From Planctomycetota bacterium (GTDB lineage Bacteria; Planctomycetota; B129-G9), in the NCBI GenBank assembly GCA_030622295.1, contig JAUXGI010000060.1, forward strand, positions 1 through 6,618: 6,618 nt of DNA, written 5' to 3'. Shown here piece by piece: positions 1 to 6,366 of the stretch. The number at the start of each line of letters is the position of its first letter. Position 1 is the first letter of the stretch. Below the pieces are notes generated by a model. It was not told the origin of the DNA, made no database searches, and saw only the letters and a list, made by a program, of their open reading frames with translations. A program made the position numbers and the translations under genes.

Positions 1-373
1 CCGTGTGAACGAAGGGTTTAATGGGTATGTAGGAGAGTTCCCTGTGGAAGTAGTCCGCATAACCGGCGGCATCGACGAGTTCCGACGTAATCTCCTGTCC
101 CATGTAGCGCATTCGCCAGAAGTTCACATTCTTCCAGTGAACGCTTTCACCATCCAGCGAACGGCCCCACCTGGAAATAAAGGAACGGTAGTCGTTCAGG
201 TCCACCGTCGCGCCCATTACCTTTACCTCCACCACGCCGCCGCCCTCTCCTTTTCCGCCGTGGCCCAGGAACAGTTCGCGTATCCCGTACGAGCCGACCA
301 GAAACAGCACCAGCAGCCCGGCCATTATCCATATGGCAACCTTCTTGAATCTTTCGCTATGCCAGTTAATCAT
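1..373 (-). CDS. Membrane-anchored PpiD/SurA-like periplasmic chaperone, N-terminal part (3' end outside window)
   Basis: A continuous frame of 124 codons runs from an ATG at 373-371 to the left edge with no stop, so only the N-terminus is present. The protein starts MINWHSERFKKV and has a basic N-terminus followed by one hydrophobic segment at about residues 12-30 (IWIMAGLLVLFLVGSYG). A Gly-rich linker (about 39-46) and a soluble part beginning VVEVKVMGATVDLNDYRSF follow. This plan of short cytoplasmic tail, single TM helix, then a 'V-x-V-x-G-x-x-V' strand and helix is what the N-termini of PpiD/SurA_N-type peptidyl-prolyl isomerase chaperones look like. In that family the protein sits in the inner membrane and assists folding of exported proteins. 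A possible Shine-Dalgarno GAGGGT lies about 7 nt before the ATG, and a good promoter lies about 60 nt upstream. The gene is divergent from the PEP-CTERM gene. The frame and TM segment are seen directly. The family is inferred from architecture, and no catalytic domain is visible, so any single-pass membrane protein remains possible. Confidence 0.7.
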   Translation of the reverse strand, partial: MINWHSERFKKVAIWIMAGLLVLFLVGSYGIRELFLGHGGKGEGGGVVEVKVMGATVDLNDYRSFISRWGRSLDGESVHWKNVNFWRMRYMGQEITSELVDAAGYADYFHRELSYIPIKPFVHT

Positions 374-436
374 TCCGTGACCCTCATGCAAAAATCGGTT
401 TTTAACACAGGTTTCAGGGGGATGACATGAGGCACG

Positions 437-464
437 ATTATACCTTCACACGACGCCATTTCAA
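437..464 (-). promoter_or_regulatory. Sigma70-type promoter of the left-hand membrane protein gene
   Basis: On the minus strand a -35 TTGAAA (464-459) is followed after 16 nt by a perfect -10 TATAAT (442-437). Transcription would start near 430 and give a leader of roughly 57 nt before the ATG at 373. No other gene start lies between, so this is the natural promoter for the partial gene. Confidence 0.65.
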
Positions 465-490
465 TGTTCTTTTCCGAGTTGGGGTGACAT

Positions 491-558
491 CCGCGAGGGG
501 GTCAGACGCTGAGGAGCCCCGACATGTCGGGGCGGGAAGGGTCTGACTCCCCGAGCGG
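491..558. repeat. Nested palindromic element (REP/MITE-like), 68 bp
   Basis: The outer arms are 491-507 and 541-558. The left arm reads CCGCGAGGGGGTCAGAC, and the complement of the right arm reads CCGCTCGGGGAGTCAGAC. They match except for two substitutions and one extra base. Nested between them is a perfect 16-bp palindrome, CCCCGACATGTCGGGG (517-532). The spacers are GCTGAGGAG and CGGGAAGG. The whole can fold as a hairpin within a larger stem. Such elements with GTCAGAC-type ends recur as dispersed intergenic repeats in many bacterial genomes, and some are mobilised by REP-associated tyrosine transposases. No transposase is present here. The structure is seen directly, while mobility is inferred. 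Confidence 0.7.
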
Positions 559-605
559 TGGTGAGAAATGCGGGTTAGTATAAATATGGCCCCCCCCCGG
601 TTCAG

Positions 606-710
606 TCAGGGGGAGTCGAATCTGCGGTCGAAGACCTTGCGGGTTTTTCCGCTTATGCCGACGTGTTCCAGTGCGCCCGGCCGGGATAAGCACAAGATAT
701 GGCGTGTCTT
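606..710 (-). pseudogene. Probable 3' remnant of a phenylacetate-CoA ligase (PaaK-like) gene
   Basis: The last 25 codons before a TGA (608-606) on the minus strand read RPGALEHVGISGKTRKVFDR, then RFDSP. The pattern P-G-A-L-E-x(4-6)-G-K-T-R-x-V-x-D-R-R closely follows the extreme C-terminus of PaaK-type adenylate-forming ligases, which end with a 'PG-[ST]-L-x-R-x-E-G-K-[AT]-x-R-[VF]-x-D-x-R' signature containing the catalytic Lys of the C-terminal lid. Upstream of about 710 the frame stays open to 842 but becomes AT-rich and loses any likeness. It also runs through the promoter of the PEP-CTERM gene. The N-terminal domain and the ATP-binding motifs are missing, so this would be a dead gene end cut off by rearrangement. 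The call rests on a short motif remembered from the family. A chance reading of GC-rich DNA is the alternative. Confidence 0.38.
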
Positions 711-774
711 AACCACAAAGCGCGCTTGATGTTGTGTCCCAAAATTCACACTTTTAATGTTAAAGAATTTTTCC

Positions 775-803
775 TTGACAATCCGGCATTTGTGTGCTAT
801 AAT
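775..803 (+). promoter_or_regulatory. Extended -10 sigma70-type promoter of the PEP-CTERM gene
   Basis: A consensus -35 TTGACA (775-780) is followed after exactly 17 nt by a consensus -10 TATAAT (798-803), which is preceded by TG at 795-796 (the extended -10 form TGnTATAAT). This is about as strong as a sigma70-type promoter can look. Transcription would start near 810. The first convincing gene downstream on this strand is the PEP-CTERM protein at 1037, so the mRNA has a leader of roughly 225 nt. The surrounding stretch is distinctly more AT-rich than the flanks. Confidence 0.85.
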
Positions 804-809
804 TACAGT

Positions 810-1036
810 ATCAGTTAGTGCTATAGCTATTGTTATTGACAAACTTAGGATGGCGCATTTTGAGAGAGGAGGTGTTGGTAATTTTGTAAACGTAACGTTG
901 TTAAGGGTTGTGTAAATGGCTGGTGAAAGCGTTGGCGGAGCGTTTTCTTAGATGCAGCAGAGCTGATATGGTCGCGATCCTGTTGCATTAAGTCGCTCCA
1001 AATAGTTTAGGTCATTATATGGAGGAGGTGGAAGTT
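810..1036 (+). promoter_or_regulatory. Long structured 5' leader of the PEP-CTERM mRNA
   Basis: Between the inferred transcription start and the ATG lie about 225 nt without a substantial gene. A long imperfect hairpin spans 937-999. GGAGCG (937-942) pairs with CGCTCC (994-999), CTTA (947-950) pairs with TAAG (989-992), and ATGCAGCAG (952-960) pairs with CTGTTGCAT (980-988, one G-U). This makes 19 base pairs around a 19-nt loop. A consensus Shine-Dalgarno AGGAGGTG (867-874) has no good ORF behind it, only TTG-TAA at 884-889. A possible 11-codon leader peptide (ATG 916, stop TAG 949-951) ends inside the 5' arm of the hairpin. I recognise no known riboswitch class. A regulatory role is inferred. 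Confidence 0.45.
1021..1029 (+). promoter_or_regulatory. Ribosome binding site that sets the PEP-CTERM start
   Basis: GGAGGAGGT is close to a full complement of the 16S rRNA 3' end and sits 7 nt before the ATG at 1037. An in-frame ATG at 1019 would place this site inside its own coding region and has no such site upstream. The spacing therefore decides the start in favour of 1037. Confidence 0.85.
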
Positions 1037-1744
1037 ATGAATAAGCAGATGCTAATTGGGTGTGTAGTTGCACTGTGTATGGTTTATGCCGGCAGCAACG
1101 CATTTCCTACACCCGTCTTGGGAACCTATTATCCCGCGCCGGGAGCTGCGAGCACTTGGCAAACTTACTGGGACGACGGAACATTCTACGGTACTGGCCC
1201 ACTTGAAGTGGGAAATGTGATTATGGGATGGAATAGCATCTTTCCCACTAGTTTGTGGGACTTGTGCCCCAACACCTTGGTCAACTCTCCGAACCTGGCA
1301 ACAGATTTGATAATCGAATCTGTTACCCCGGAACCTCCCGGAAGCGGCATAGTCAGTTATGACGTGATCTACGCCGGGGGTGAACTCCGATTGGACGGCG
1401 CTTTGTGGGGCGGTTCGGGTAAATACATGGTGGATTTGGATGGGGCAAGCGCTTTTGCAACGATTGATTGGACAGGGGGCGTGCCTGAGAGTGGTTGCGA
1501 TTATGATGGGGCATCCTGTGCAATGCTGATAGAAGCCACAGGAACGTTTGTTGACTATCCTGGCATGACCGCTATTTTTTCAGCCACTTTTAACTCTGAC
1601 TACATTTGCTCCGGCGGGTTTTCCGGCTCTCCGAGTGATGTAGAGATAACCATCATCCCCGAGCCTTCCACCATCATCCTGATGCTTGGAAGCGTAAGCG
1701 GGCTTGCTGCGATTGCCGGCATCGTACGCAGGAGGAAACACTGA
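1037..1744 (+). CDS. PEP-CTERM sorting-domain secreted protein
   Basis: The protein has 235 aa. It begins with a Sec signal peptide (MNKQ, then a hydrophobic stretch LIGCVVALCMVYAG, with a likely cut after SNA at about residue 22). It ends with a textbook PEP-CTERM tripartite tail: the motif PEPS at 208-211, a hydrophobic helix (about 213-230) and the basic end RRRKH. In known systems the exosortase/EpsH transpeptidase recognises this tail in the inner membrane and transfers the protein to the cell surface or extracellular polymer matrix. The region between is Gly/Asp/Trp-rich and looks like a beta-sheet domain. It has Cys at 77, 154, 161 and 191 that could form disulfides after export. I do not recognise the domain, so the molecular function is unknown. 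The gene stands alone, with its own promoter, long leader and terminator, and neither exosortase nor polysaccharide genes are in the window. Its codons look less GC-rich than those of nusA-infB. Confidence 0.9.
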   Translation: MNKQMLIGCVVALCMVYAGSNAFPTPVLGTYYPAPGAASTWQTYWDDGTFYGTGPLEVGNVIMGWNSIFPTSLWDLCPNTLVNSPNLATDLIIESVTPEPPGSGIVSYDVIYAGGELRLDGALWGGSGKYMVDLDGASAFATIDWTGGVPESGCDYDGASCAMLIEATGTFVDYPGMTAIFSATFNSDYICSGGFSGSPSDVEITIIPEPSTIILMLGSVSGLAAIAGIVRRRKH

Positions 1745-1761
1745 GTTACAATCTGTAATCT

Positions 1762-1778
1762 GTCCGCCTAAGGCGGAC
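1762..1778. repeat. Dispersed short palindrome, copy 1
   Basis: GTCCGCCTAAGGCGGAC is a perfect palindrome around a central A. Its core TCCGCCTAAGGCGGA (1763-1777) is one of three copies of TCCGCCTNAGGCGGA in the window, here with N = A. It sits 18 nt after the PEP-CTERM stop and just before the terminator hairpin. No T-tract follows, so it is not an intrinsic terminator by itself. Confidence 0.75.
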
Positions 1779-1791
1779 TCGTGACCCAAAA

Positions 1792-1829
1792 GGGCGGCCT
1801 GAAAACCTCAGGCCGCCCAATATTTTCAG
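1792..1829 (+). terminator. Intrinsic terminator of the PEP-CTERM gene, possibly bidirectional
   Basis: GGGCGGCCTGA (1792-1802) and TCAGGCCGCCC (1808-1818) form a perfect 11-bp GC-rich stem around the 5-nt loop AAACC. AATATTTTC follows (1819-1827). It begins 47 nt after the PEP-CTERM stop. On the opposite strand the stem is followed by CTTTTGGG from the AAAA at 1788-1791, so it may also stop transcripts reading leftward out of infB. The U-tract is short on that side. Confidence 0.8.
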
Positions 1830-1868
1830 TGGCTTAAAAGATTGCAAGGCGCGTGCGCAAGGCAAAGA

Positions 1869-1904
1869 GGCCATTACAGAGTGGCCCGAGGTGCACCCGC
1901 CTCG
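1869..1904. repeat. Two back-to-back 18-nt hairpins
   Basis: GGCCA (1869-1873) pairs with TGGCC (1882-1886) around an 8-nt loop. The very next base begins CGAGG (1887-1891), which pairs with CCTCG (1900-1904) around another 8-nt loop. Both units are exactly 5 + 8 + 5 nt with no gap between them. There is no adjacent coding sequence. Function is unknown. Confidence 0.5.
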
Positions 1905-2067
1905 TCAAACTATAAATAAAAATTATAAAGGACGTTCCCGGAGTCAAAGAATTTCCCGAGAGAGACATTTTGCTTTAGATACATGCTCGTGTCGTGTTTT
2001 GGGAAGGACCCCCGACATCGTACCCCCTCTGGTTGTTTTTGTGATGACTCCCCCCCCATTTTTCGTA

Positions 2068-2082
2068 TCCGCCTGAGGCGGA
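2068..2082. repeat. Dispersed short palindrome, copy 2
   Basis: TCCGCCTGAGGCGGA has perfect 7-nt arms around a central G. The core is identical to the copies at 1763-1777 and 6604-6618 apart from the centre base. It lies about 90 nt downstream of the infB stop. Another small stem (2087-2104) follows at once. No T-run follows on either strand. Confidence 0.75.
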
Positions 2083-2172
2083 CAATGAGAGGGTTAAGCC
2101 TCTCCCCATTATCAAGACCACTTTCCCTCTGAATTAAGGTGGAGGCTGACATGACATGAAAGAGGAGGGTGC

Positions 2173-4866
2173 CTACAGTTCTCTCTTGATTTTCTCGATG
2201 CGGTAGGCTTCGATGGTGTCGCCTTCCTTGACGTCGTCGTAGCCGGCCAGTCTGATGCCGCACTCGTAGCCCTTTTCGACCTCGCGTACGTCGTCCTTGA
2301 AGCGGCGCAGGCCCTCGATCTTGCCCTCGTGTACGATGATGCCGTCGCGGATGAGACGCACATTTGCGCCGCGCTCGATTTTCCCTTCGCTGACCTGGCA
2401 GCCGGCAACGATGCCCACGCGCGATATCTTGATGGCCTGTTTGACGACGGCTCTGCCGAGCGATACCTCCTTCTCCTCGGGCTCCAACATGCCGCTCATG
2501 GCCGCCTTGATGGTGTCGATGAGGTTGTAGATGACGTGGAAGAGTTGGATATCGACGCTCTTTTCTTCGGCGAGTTTGCGCACACTGGTGTCGGGAACTA
2601 CCTGAAAGCCGATTATGATGGCGTCGGAGGCGTCGGCCAGCATGACGTCCGACTCGCTTACGCCGCCGACGGCGGCATGGAGGAACCTTATGCGCACCTC
2701 GGAGGTGGACAGTTGGTTGAGCGATTTCTGTATGGCCTCGATGGAGCCCTGGACGTCGGCCTTCAGAATGACGGGCAATTCTTTGACCCGGCCCTGTGCA
2801 ATGCGCTCGAAGAGGTTCTCCAGGGTGACGTGGGTTGCGGTGCCGCGGGTGATGAGAGCGGTCTGGCGGTAGCGTCGGATGCGGGCGATGGCAATCTGGC
2901 GGGCTTTCTGCAGGTCGTCAATGATGATGAACTTGTCGCCGGCGCGCGGCACCTCCGACAAGCCCGTAACCGCCACGGGCGTGGCGGGACCGGCGTGGTG
3001 AGCGGTCTTGCCCTTGTCGTCCTTCACGGTGCGCACCCTGCCGTAGGCCGGACCGGCAACGACGATGTCGCCCTTCTTGAGCACGCCGTCCATGACAAGC
3101 ATGGTGGCGACGATGCCGTGTTCGTCGGTGAGTTTGGCCTCGAGCACCGTGCCGCGGGCATTGACCTTGGGATTACCCTTTAGTTCCATCATGTCGGCCT
3201 GCAGGGCAAGCAGTTCAAGCAGGTCATCGACGCCCTGACCCTTCAGGGCGGAGACCTCGACGCACTCCGTGTCACCGCCCCATTCGACGGGGTTGAGGCC
3301 GGCCGTGGCCAGTTGCTGCTTGGTCTTCAGAGGGTTGGCGTTGGCCTTGTCGATCTTGTTGATGGCAACGAGAATCGGCACGTTCGCCGCGCGGGCGTGG
3401 CTGATGGCTTCCTGGGTCTGGGGCATCACTCCGTCGTCTGCGGCAACGACGAGCACGACCATGTCGGTGACGTTCGCGCCGCGGGCGCGCATCTCGGTGA
3501 ACGCCTCGTGGCCCGGCGTGTCCAGGAAGACCAGACGCCTGCCGTTCTTCTTGACGACGTAGGCGCCGATGTGCTGGGTGATGCCGCCGGCTTCGCCTTC
3601 GGCCACGTTCGCCTCGCGAATGCGGTCGAGCAGCGTGGTCTTGCCGTGGTCCACGTGGCCGAGGAATGTAATGACCGGCGGGCGAGGCTCCATATCCTCC
3701 GGCAGCCCCTGCGCCGAAATGTATTCCTGGAGCGCTTCCTCCACGTCTTTCGGCTTCTTGACCGTGATTTCCTTGGCGAACTCGACTCCTATCAGTGTAA
3801 TCACTTCTTCGTCAAGGTAGTCGTTGATTCGTATCATGACGTTGCTCATCATCATGCGCTTGATGATGTCGCCGGCCCTGACGGCCATCTTTGCGGCGAG
3901 GTCCTTGACGGTAGCGGGCAGTTCGATTTCGAACTGGTCGGGCACGACCACCTGTGTGGCCATGGCCGCGGTGGTTCTCCTGCGCCCATCACGGCGCTTC
4001 CTGCCGAGCGGCACCCGTTCCTTGAGGAAGGGTATTTTCTGCCGGGCGACGACTCTTTGTTTCGGGAAGGTTTTGATGAATCGCCGTCCGCGCTTGGCTT
4101 CAGGCGGCCCGATGCCGGACACGGGCGGCTGTTGCGTTACGCGAACCCTTGCAGCGGGGCGGGACGGTCTTGCCGGGCGCGACGGACGCGGGGGCCTCGC
4201 TTGCAGCGGGGGCCTCGCCCGTAGCGGGGGCCGGGGCGCAGCCGGCGCGCGCAGGTCTATTCGGCCGAGTTTAACCGCGCCGCGCCTGGGCTTCTGGGGC
4301 GGCTTTCTCTTTTCAGCCGGAGCGACCACACTGGCGGCGGGCTTCGCTTCGCCCGGCTTTTTCCTGATAACGACGCCCGGCCTTTCGGGAGGTCCGGGAG
4401 CGACCTCGGCTGCGGGCGGTTCCTCCTCAACAGCCACGGCGGGCGCGCCCGGGGCTGCGGCGGTTTCCTCGACGGCGGTTTCCTCGACGACGGTTTCCGG
4501 TTCTTCCGCAATCGCCTCGGCGGCGGGTTTTCCCTTTTTTGCCCTGACTTTTTTCTTTGCGACTTTCTTCTTGACGGCCTTCTTTTTCTTTACGGCTTTC
4601 TTCTTTTTGACCGCCTTCTTCTTCCGTACGGTCTTGCGTCGCTTGCGCCGGGGGGGCTTCATCTTCTCTTTCTCGGCGCGCTCCGCCGCCTGGGCCGCTT
4701 CCCAGTTGGTGTCGTTCGCGTAGAACTTCCGCAGCGCCTTGACCATGTCGTCGGAAACGATACTCATGTGGTTGGCCACATGGCAGCTCATCCGCTCCAG
4801 TTGGTCCATTATGGTCTTATTTCCCAGTTCCAGTTCCTTGGCCAGCATGTATACGCGAACGTTCAC
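2173..4866 (-). CDS. infB: Translation initiation factor IF-2
   Basis: This 897-aa GTPase brings fMet-tRNA to the 30S subunit and promotes 50S joining. In order it shows: an IF2_N domain (about 1-52, [19 protein letters not shown]); a long Lys/Ala, then Pro/Arg/Ala linker (about 60-300) with KKKAVK-type repeats at 82-106; a second IF2_N-like domain (about 312-370); and the G domain with G1 GHVDHGKT (403-410), G2 GGIT (427-430), G3 DTPGH (449-453), G4 NKID (503-506) and G5 SAL (539-541). Domains II and III follow, then the C-terminal tRNA-binding barrel ending with KGYECGI (865-871). All catalytic motifs are intact, and the length is normal for a long-linker IF2. The start is a GTG at 4866-4864, with GGAGG (4881-4877) 10 nt upstream. 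It overlaps the nusA stop in the sequence GTGA, so translation is probably coupled. An internal ATG at codon 7 is a possible but less likely start. Confidence 0.97.
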   Translation of the reverse strand: MNVRVYMLAKELELGNKTIMDQLERMSCHVANHMSIVSDDMVKALRKFYANDTNWEAAQAAERAEKEKMKPPRRKRRKTVRKKKAVKKKKAVKKKKAVKKKVAKKKVRAKKGKPAAEAIAEEPETVVEETAVEETAAAPGAPAVAVEEEPPAAEVAPGPPERPGVVIRKKPGEAKPAASVVAPAEKRKPPQKPRRGAVKLGRIDLRAPAAPRPPLRARPPLQARPPRPSRPARPSRPAARVRVTQQPPVSGIGPPEAKRGRRFIKTFPKQRVVARQKIPFLKERVPLGRKRRDGRRRTTAAMATQVVVPDQFEIELPATVKDLAAKMAVRAGDIIKRMMMSNVMIRINDYLDEEVITLIGVEFAKEITVKKPKDVEEALQEYISAQGLPEDMEPRPPVITFLGHVDHGKTTLLDRIREANVAEGEAGGITQHIGAYVVKKNGRRLVFLDTPGHEAFTEMRARGANVTDMVVLVVAADDGVMPQTQEAISHARAANVPILVAINKIDKANANPLKTKQQLATAGLNPVEWGGDTECVEVSALKGQGVDDLLELLALQADMMELKGNPKVNARGTVLEAKLTDEHGIVATMLVMDGVLKKGDIVVAGPAYGRVRTVKDDKGKTAHHAGPATPVAVTGLSEVPRAGDKFIIIDDLQKARQIAIARIRRYRQTALITRGTATHVTLENLFERIAQGRVKELPVILKADVQGSIEAIQKSLNQLSTSEVRIRFLHAAVGGVSESDVMLADASDAIIIGFQVVPDTSVRKLAEEKSVDIQLFHVIYNLIDTIKAAMSGMLEPEEKEVSLGRAVVKQAIKISRVGIVAGCQVSEGKIERGANVRLIRDGIIVHEGKIEGLRRFKDDVREVEKGYECGIRLAGYDDVKEGDTIEAYRIEKIKREL

Positions 4867-6260
4867 TCAGTATTGTCCTCCGGCAGTTCTTCATCCTGGC
4901 TGTCTTGTTGTTCCATCACAGACGGATTGCCGTCCCCCGCCACGTCGGCGGTGCGGGTTGACTCGATGTCATCGGCCGCTTCGGGCGGCTCTTCTTCAGC
5001 GACGGTTTCGCTTGCGTCGGTTTCGTCCAATTGTGCGTCCCCGGTCTTTTCTTCAGTTGTTTCGAGGACCTTTTCAGGCTTGTCGGTTCTCACCGCGGGT
5101 GCGACCGGCTTGAGGGTGCCGGCGTCCAATCGCTCCTTGACGGCGTTTATCATCGTTTCGGCCTGTTCGGCTTCGAGGTCAGCGACGACGAGCGCCAGCA
5201 TTTCGGGCCCGCGCGTCAGCACGTCCTCAACGGACATGTAGCCGGAGGCGGCGATGATGTCGGCGGTCTCGGCGGGTATCTCGGGGACCTGTTTGAGCGT
5301 CTCGGCGAGGGCCTCGGCGACGGCCTGGCGTTCTTCCTCGGTGATGATGTCCAGTCGCCAGCCGGTCAATTTCGACGCCAGGCGCACGTTTTGCCCGCGC
5401 TTGCCTATCGCCAGCGACAACTGGTCGGGCGTGACAATCACACGCGCGCTCGCCGCATCTTCATCGATTTCGAGACCGGTAATCTCTGCGGGTTTGAGCG
5501 CATTGACGATGAGTCCGCCCGGCTGGTCGTCCCACTGTATTATGTCGACCTTCTCGCCGTTCAGTTCGCCGACGATGTTTTTTATTCGCGAGCCTCTCAC
5601 GCCCACACAGGCCCCGACACAATCTATCCGCGGGTCCATGCTCTCTATGGCTATTTTCGTCCGATAGCCGGGGTTTCTCGCTATCGCCCTGACGACGACG
5701 AGGTTTTCCGGTATTTCAGGCACCTCCAGTTCAAAGAGCCTGATGACAAACTCGGGGTCGGAGCGGCTGAGGATGACGCGCACCTTGGAGCCGACCTTCT
5801 GCACGTCGGTCACGAGTGCGCGAATCCTGTCGCCGGGGCGGTAGGAATCGCCGGGGATAAGGTCCCTGCGCACGAGCACACCTTCGATCTTGCCGAGGTT
5901 CACAATCATGGTGCCGCCTTCGTAGCGCTGGACCTGTCCGGTGATAATGGTGTTCTTGCGTAATTCGAAATCTTCAAAGATGACGTTGCTTTCGGCCTCG
6001 CGGATTTTCTGTATCATCATCTGCTTGGCCGACTGCGCCGCTATCCTGCCCAGTTCCTCGGGGTCGATGGGGTTGCCGTCTTCGTAGGCGGTCAGCGCGC
6101 CCGTCTCCCGGTCCACTACCACCGTGATATCCACATCCCTGCCGTAGTGTTTCTTGGTGGCGGAGGCAACGGCGGCTTCTATGCCCTGGAAGATGACATC
6201 CTTGTCGATGTCCTTTTCGCGGTGCAAGGTTTCGACTATTCTGAGTAAGTCGCCGTTCAT
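4863..6260 (-). CDS. nusA: Transcription termination/antitermination factor NusA
   Basis: This 465-aa RNA polymerase-associated factor controls pausing, intrinsic termination and antitermination. The RNA-polymerase-binding N-terminal domain (about 1-100) opens MNGDLLRIVETLHREKDIDK. An S1 domain follows (about 105-166, GQVQRYEGGTMIVNLGKIEG). KH1 is at about 175-245 with VGACVGVRGSR (215-225), and KH2 is at about 255-308 with AIGKRGQNVRLASK (284-297). A helix-hairpin-helix-like stretch comes next (about 325-378), then a strongly acidic, low-complexity tail (about 395-465). The start is the ATG at 6260-6258, because GAGGAG lies just upstream and the N-terminus there matches the family. A longer reading from a TTG at 6338 would add 26 residues overlapping a hairpin and lacks support. 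Its TGA overlaps the infB GTG by 4 bases. rimP, usually upstream, is absent. Expression is driven by the promoter at 6532-6559. Confidence 0.96.
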   Translation of the reverse strand: MNGDLLRIVETLHREKDIDKDVIFQGIEAAVASATKKHYGRDVDITVVVDRETGALTAYEDGNPIDPEELGRIAAQSAKQMMIQKIREAESNVIFEDFELRKNTIITGQVQRYEGGTMIVNLGKIEGVLVRRDLIPGDSYRPGDRIRALVTDVQKVGSKVRVILSRSDPEFVIRLFELEVPEIPENLVVVRAIARNPGYRTKIAIESMDPRIDCVGACVGVRGSRIKNIVGELNGEKVDIIQWDDQPGGLIVNALKPAEITGLEIDEDAASARVIVTPDQLSLAIGKRGQNVRLASKLTGWRLDIITEEERQAVAEALAETLKQVPEIPAETADIIAASGYMSVEDVLTRGPEMLALVVADLEAEQAETMINAVKERLDAGTLKPVAPAVRTDKPEKVLETTEEKTGDAQLDETDASETVAEEEPPEAADDIESTRTADVAGDGNPSVMEQQDSQDEELPEDNTE

Positions 6261-6291
6261 ATGCTCCTCGCCACTGTCTTTCAATGCGACG

Positions 6292-6316
6292 GAAAGCCGC
6301 CCGAAGCGCGGCTTTC
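6292..6316 (-). promoter_or_regulatory. Leader hairpin just upstream of the nusA ribosome binding site
   Basis: GAAAGCCGC and GCGGCTTTC form a perfect 9-bp stem with a 7-nt loop that contains UUCG on the mRNA. The stem ends about 20 nt before the GAGGAG of nusA. Downstream on the minus strand comes CGTCGC, with no U-tract beyond the TTTC in the stem, so it is a poor terminator. It could modulate translation or be an attenuation element. That role is inferred. Confidence 0.5.
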
Positions 6317-6366
6317 TTGAAACCTCGAATACTCCCAACCACGGATGTTAACGGAAATTGTTACAT

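Larger units (their letters stand above)
1830..2172. other. Non-coding convergent intergenic region with several small hairpins
   Basis: No convincing gene is seen on either strand between the PEP-CTERM terminator and the infB stop. The stretch contains two adjoining hairpins (1869-1904), a weaker stem TGTCG/CGACA (1990-1994 with 2013-2017), an eight-C run (2050-2057), one copy of the dispersed palindrome (2068-2082) and a 6-bp stem GAGAGG/CCTCTC (2087-2092 with 2099-2104). None of these has a clear U-tract in the leftward direction, so the infB terminator is not obvious. rbfA, which often follows infB, is not here. Confidence 0.6.

Noticed and set aside
5..430. Plus-strand ORF of 141 aa at the left end
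   Set aside because: It is antisense to the minus-strand membrane protein, whose frame has a clear TM segment, start and promoter. The plus reading has no ribosome binding site or recognisable content and runs over that promoter.
502..693. Minus-strand 63-aa ORF
   Set aside because: It overlaps the nested palindrome and the PaaK-like fragment in a different frame, with no start signal or family likeness.
843..870. Sigma54 promoter (TGGC...GC) before the PEP-CTERM gene
   Set aside because: TGGCGC at 851-856 lacks the TTGC element at the correct distance. The sigma70 promoter at 775-803 is far better.
1019..1036. Upstream ATG for the PEP-CTERM gene
   Set aside because: The Shine-Dalgarno GGAGGAGGT lies inside these six codons, and the signal peptide begins naturally at the ATG at 1037.
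1762..2082. The 15-bp palindromes as intrinsic terminators
   Set aside because: None of the copies is followed by a T-run on either strand, and the centre leaves almost no loop.
1910..2263. Minus-strand ORF of 117 aa downstream of and overlapping the infB end, considered as rbfA
   Set aside because: It overlaps infB in another frame, shows none of the RbfA KH-fold motifs, and is Arg-rich as shadows in GC-rich DNA are.
2329..4723. Several long plus-strand ORFs (for example 2329-3183, 3313-4224, 3824-4723)
   Set aside because: They are antisense shadows of infB, which is unmistakable in the opposite strand. High GC keeps these frames open.
5031..5963. Plus-strand ORF of 310 aa
   Set aside because: Antisense to the S1, KH and C-terminal regions of nusA. 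No family resemblance.
6261..6338. 26-residue N-terminal extension of NusA from a TTG at 6338
   Set aside because: The family N-terminus starts at MNGDLL. The extension crosses a perfect hairpin and has no ribosome binding site, whereas the ATG at 6260 has GAGGAG next to it.
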